Positions 46,592 to 47,922 of a stretch of 47,922 bases of DNA are shown piece by piece. The stretch is from Myxococcota bacterium. GTDB taxonomy: Bacteria; Myxococcota_A; Polyangia; Polyangiales; Houyiibacteriaceae. The position numbers and the translations under genes are program-made. How positions within the stretch are numbered: the first letter of the stretch is position 1; every line of letters starts with the position of its first letter. The notes beneath the pieces are model-generated. The model searched no databases. It was not told where the DNA came from and saw nothing but the letters and a program-made list of their open reading frames with translations. The DNA lies in assembly GCA_028284955.1 (NCBI GenBank), contig JANQQS010000060.1, positions 1-47,922 of the forward strand, given 5' to 3'.

Positions 46592-47091
46592 CCCCCCATG
46601 GCGCTCCGAGCATCAGCCACAAAGCGCTCTAGGCGGCGGCCTACGGTCCGTCGCTGCATGCCCAAATGCTCCGCGATCTCGTCTTGATTCATGCCATCGA
46701 CATAGTAGAGCAGCGCAATGCGCGCGCCCTCTTCGTCGCTTTCTGCAATCACCTTGCGCACCGCAATTTCATCGGCCCGTTGACCCGCGGTTTTGCCTCC
46801 GAGCTCCTGCGCGGGAGCGACTTTCTGATCCAACAAACGGCCGCGGTTCTTTCGGTCGCGCAAATAATTGAGCGCCAAATTGGTGGTCGTCCGAAACAGA
46901 AATGCCGAGGCATCGCGCGCTGATCCGCCACCTCTATGATACTCGATCCACCGCACAAAGGCCTCCTGGGTCAAATCCTCGGCGAGCTGCTCATCGCGCA
47001 GCAAACGCAACGCGCGACGACGCAATAGCCCCACATAACGCCGATACAAGCGCTGCAAGTCGGCTGCTTCATCTTCCTCTGGATCAGACAC
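46588..47091 (-). CDS. ECF-type RNA polymerase sigma factor
   Basis: 167 aa, group 4 size. Region 2 is LYRRYVGLLRRRALRLLRDEQLAEDLTQEAFVRWIEYH with the FLFRTTTNLALNYLRDRKNR helix; region 4 is RIALLYYVDGMNQDEIAEHLGMQRRTVGRRLERF, a helix-turn-helix for the -35 element. Start is GTG without a strong Shine-Dalgarno. It is the first gene of a sigma / anti-sigma / caspase operon; such pairs usually activate their own promoter. The region upstream (47092-47373) is shared with the divergent MarR-type gene. Confidence 0.93.
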   Translation of the reverse strand: MSDPEEDEAADLQRLYRRYVGLLRRRALRLLRDEQLAEDLTQEAFVRWIEYHRGGGSARDASAFLFRTTTNLALNYLRDRKNRGRLLDQKVAPAQELGGKTAGQRADEIAVRKVIAESDEEGARIALLYYVDGMNQDEIAEHLGMQRRTVGRRLERFVADARSAMGG

Positions 47092-47289
47092 TCAGCATCC
47101 ACATCCCGGACTGCGCGAGCACGCATCCCGCCAAAGACTTAGCGGATCGGCGATGTGAGATACAAAAATGCGTTCAGGATGGCGGGTCGCCAGCGCTGGA
47201 CGAACCACCACGGTCATACAGGTTCGGGATCTGGTTCATCATCGGACTTTCGCATCGGTCTCGGGATCGGCGTCAGCGTCGGGTGCACG

Positions 47290-47325
47290 ATCGGCGTCGG
47301 AATCAGGATCGGCGTCGGAATCAGG
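47290..47325. repeat. 2 x 18-bp tandem repeat in the divergent promoter region
   Basis: Unit ATCGGCGTCGGAATCAGG, two perfect copies followed by a partial third (ATCGGCGCC), and preceded by related GATCGGCGTC runs from 47261. Confidence 0.85.
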
Positions 47326-47355
47326 ATCGGCGCCCGATTTGACCTCGGAGAATAT

Positions 47356-47369
47356 TTGACCTAAGTCAA
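47356..47369. promoter_or_regulatory. Inverted repeat, likely operator of the MarR-type regulator
   Basis: TTGAC-CTAA-GTCAA, a perfect 5-bp dyad with a 4-base spacer, four bases before the MarR gene ATG. MarR proteins commonly bind such A/T-flanked dyads and repress their own gene. Confidence 0.5.
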
Positions 47370-47373
47370 TCAA

Positions 47374-47922
47374 ATGAACTCGACTCGCCCGCGCCAGTCT
47401 GCGTCGACCCCCAGCTCAGACGCTGTCGCGACCATTCGCGCGTTCAACCGCTTTTACACCGAAGCCGTTCAGGTCCTCGATGACGAACACTTGGGCAGCG
47501 GCCTCACCTTTGGCCAAGCGCGTGTGCTCTACGAGATTCGCGCCATCGGCCCCATCGACATGCAAACGCTACGACTGCAGCTGGACCTTGACGCCGGCTA
47601 CCTCAGCCGAACCCTCTCCGCGCTCAAGCGCGCCGGGCTCGTGCGCATCGACGCGAGCGCAGAAGACCGCCGCGCCAAACGGGTCGCGCTGACGCCCAAA
47701 GGAACCCGCAAGGTCGCGTTGCTCAGCGGTCGTTCCGATTCGGTCGTCTCGCGCTGGCTCGCGCCGCTAGATTCCGCCGCGCAAACGCGGCTCGTCGCAG
47801 CCATGAAAGAAATCCAAAGCCTACTCAGCGCGCATATCGAGATCACGCCCGCGTCGCCGAACAGCCCCGAAGCCCAAGCCTGCCTCTCCGCCTACTGCGC
47901 CGAACTCGATGCACGCTTTCCC
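47374..47922 (+). CDS. Bifunctional MarR-type regulator / GNAT acetyltransferase (3' end outside the window)
   Basis: The first 183 codons are open and run off the window end. Residues ~18-145 are a MarR-family winged helix: TFGQARVLYEIRAIGPIDMQTLRLQLDLDAGYLSRTLSALKRAGLVRIDASAEDRRAKRVALTPKG, with recognition helix around DAGYLSRTLSALKRAGLV and the wing ASAEDRRAKRV. The last visible part, EAQACLSAYCAELDARFP, matches the linker that opens a C-terminal GNAT domain in MarR-GNAT fusions (typically ~310 aa). It would be transcribed divergently from the ECF sigma operon and may regulate itself through the dyad at 47356-47369. The GNAT half must be confirmed outside this window. Confidence 0.85.
   Translation, partial: MNSTRPRQSASTPSSDAVATIRAFNRFYTEAVQVLDDEHLGSGLTFGQARVLYEIRAIGPIDMQTLRLQLDLDAGYLSRTLSALKRAGLVRIDASAEDRRAKRVALTPKGTRKVALLSGRSDSVVSRWLAPLDSAAQTRLVAAMKEIQSLLSAHIEITPASPNSPEAQACLSAYCAELDARFP

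Larger units (their letters stand above)
47092..47373. other. Divergent intergenic region between ECF sigma and MarR-GNAT genes
   Basis: 282 bases. It holds an 18-bp tandem repeat (47290-47325), an inverted repeat just before the MarR gene (47356-47369), and an A/T-richer patch around 47156-47172 that may be the sigma operon promoter. On the minus strand one frame is open from TTG 47373 to TGA 47239 and encodes 43 residues rich in Asp-Ala-Pro (ADPDSDADPDSDAD), which could be a leader peptide or chance. Confidence 0.5.

Noticed and set aside
47155-47364. Small plus-strand frames with GVGIRIG repeats
   Set aside because: They are the readout of the 18-bp tandem repeat in a promoter region, with no ribosome-binding site.

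Overview
The window is GC-rich, gene-dense bacterial DNA whose content fits a Gram-negative member of the Myxococcota / former Deltaproteobacteria. The clues are a DUF507 protein beginning MRLYSGKI, a TIGR04551-like outer-membrane barrel, a TIGR02266-like PilZ protein, an ECF sigma / anti-sigma / secreted caspase operon, and the order prfB-lysS-lolC/E-lolD-bamA-skp. This is inferred from protein families and gene order; no marker gene such as 16S rRNA lies in the window.

Layout. 1-451 is non-coding, full of hairpins, and carries a ~37-bp motif in alternating orientation whose third copy supplies the stop codon of a degenerate PEP-synthase/rifampicin-phosphotransferase-like gene (452-2251, minus). 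That gene follows a thiolase (2311-3504), a tRNA-Val(CAC) and a ribosomal-protein-S1-like protein with a large acidic insert in its first S1 domain (3704-6040). From 6378 the plus strand carries PilZ, then prfB (with a classical +1 programmed frameshift, so the true gene starts near 6844), lysS, a LolC/E-type permease with an extra N-terminal membrane domain, lolD, bamA, skp, a TolC-family protein and an MlaC-like protein. These form an outer-membrane biogenesis block. A Crp/Fnr regulator (minus) faces them convergently, with a 9-bp hairpin between.

19457-23491 (plus) holds DUF507, yicC, gmk and a HEXXH metalloprotease, facing a TIGR04551-like barrel (minus). 25760-34867 (plus) is an RNA/protein quality-control block: RNase J, a HEXXH lipoprotein, trigger factor, ClpP, ClpX and Lon. 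A GAF-GAF histidine kinase (minus) follows. 36974-41653 (minus) runs accA, an AMP-forming acyl ligase, a CpoB/YbgF-like TPR lipoprotein and a LysM protein. A divergent LppC/Peripla_BP-type lipoprotein occupies 41777-43951. 44051-47091 (minus) is an ECF sigma / anti-sigma / caspase-EF-hand-barrel operon. The window ends inside a MarR-GNAT gene (47374 onward) with an inverted repeat just upstream.

Recurring themes. About ten short tandem arrays with 15- or 18-bp units lie in disordered linkers of envelope proteins or in intergenic DNA. A 19-bp duplication repeats the ribosome-binding region of the caspase gene. Several start codons were moved on the basis of Shine-Dalgarno, overlap or signal-peptide evidence (prfB, tig, the TIGR04551-like gene, LysM, CpoB-like, acyl ligase, DUF507). 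The strongest candidates for something less described are the sigma/anti-sigma/caspase-barrel operon, the split S1 protein, and the inverted-motif region abutting the truncated phosphotransferase-like gene. All annotation was made by reading sequence alone; family assignments rest on recognised motifs, not on searches.
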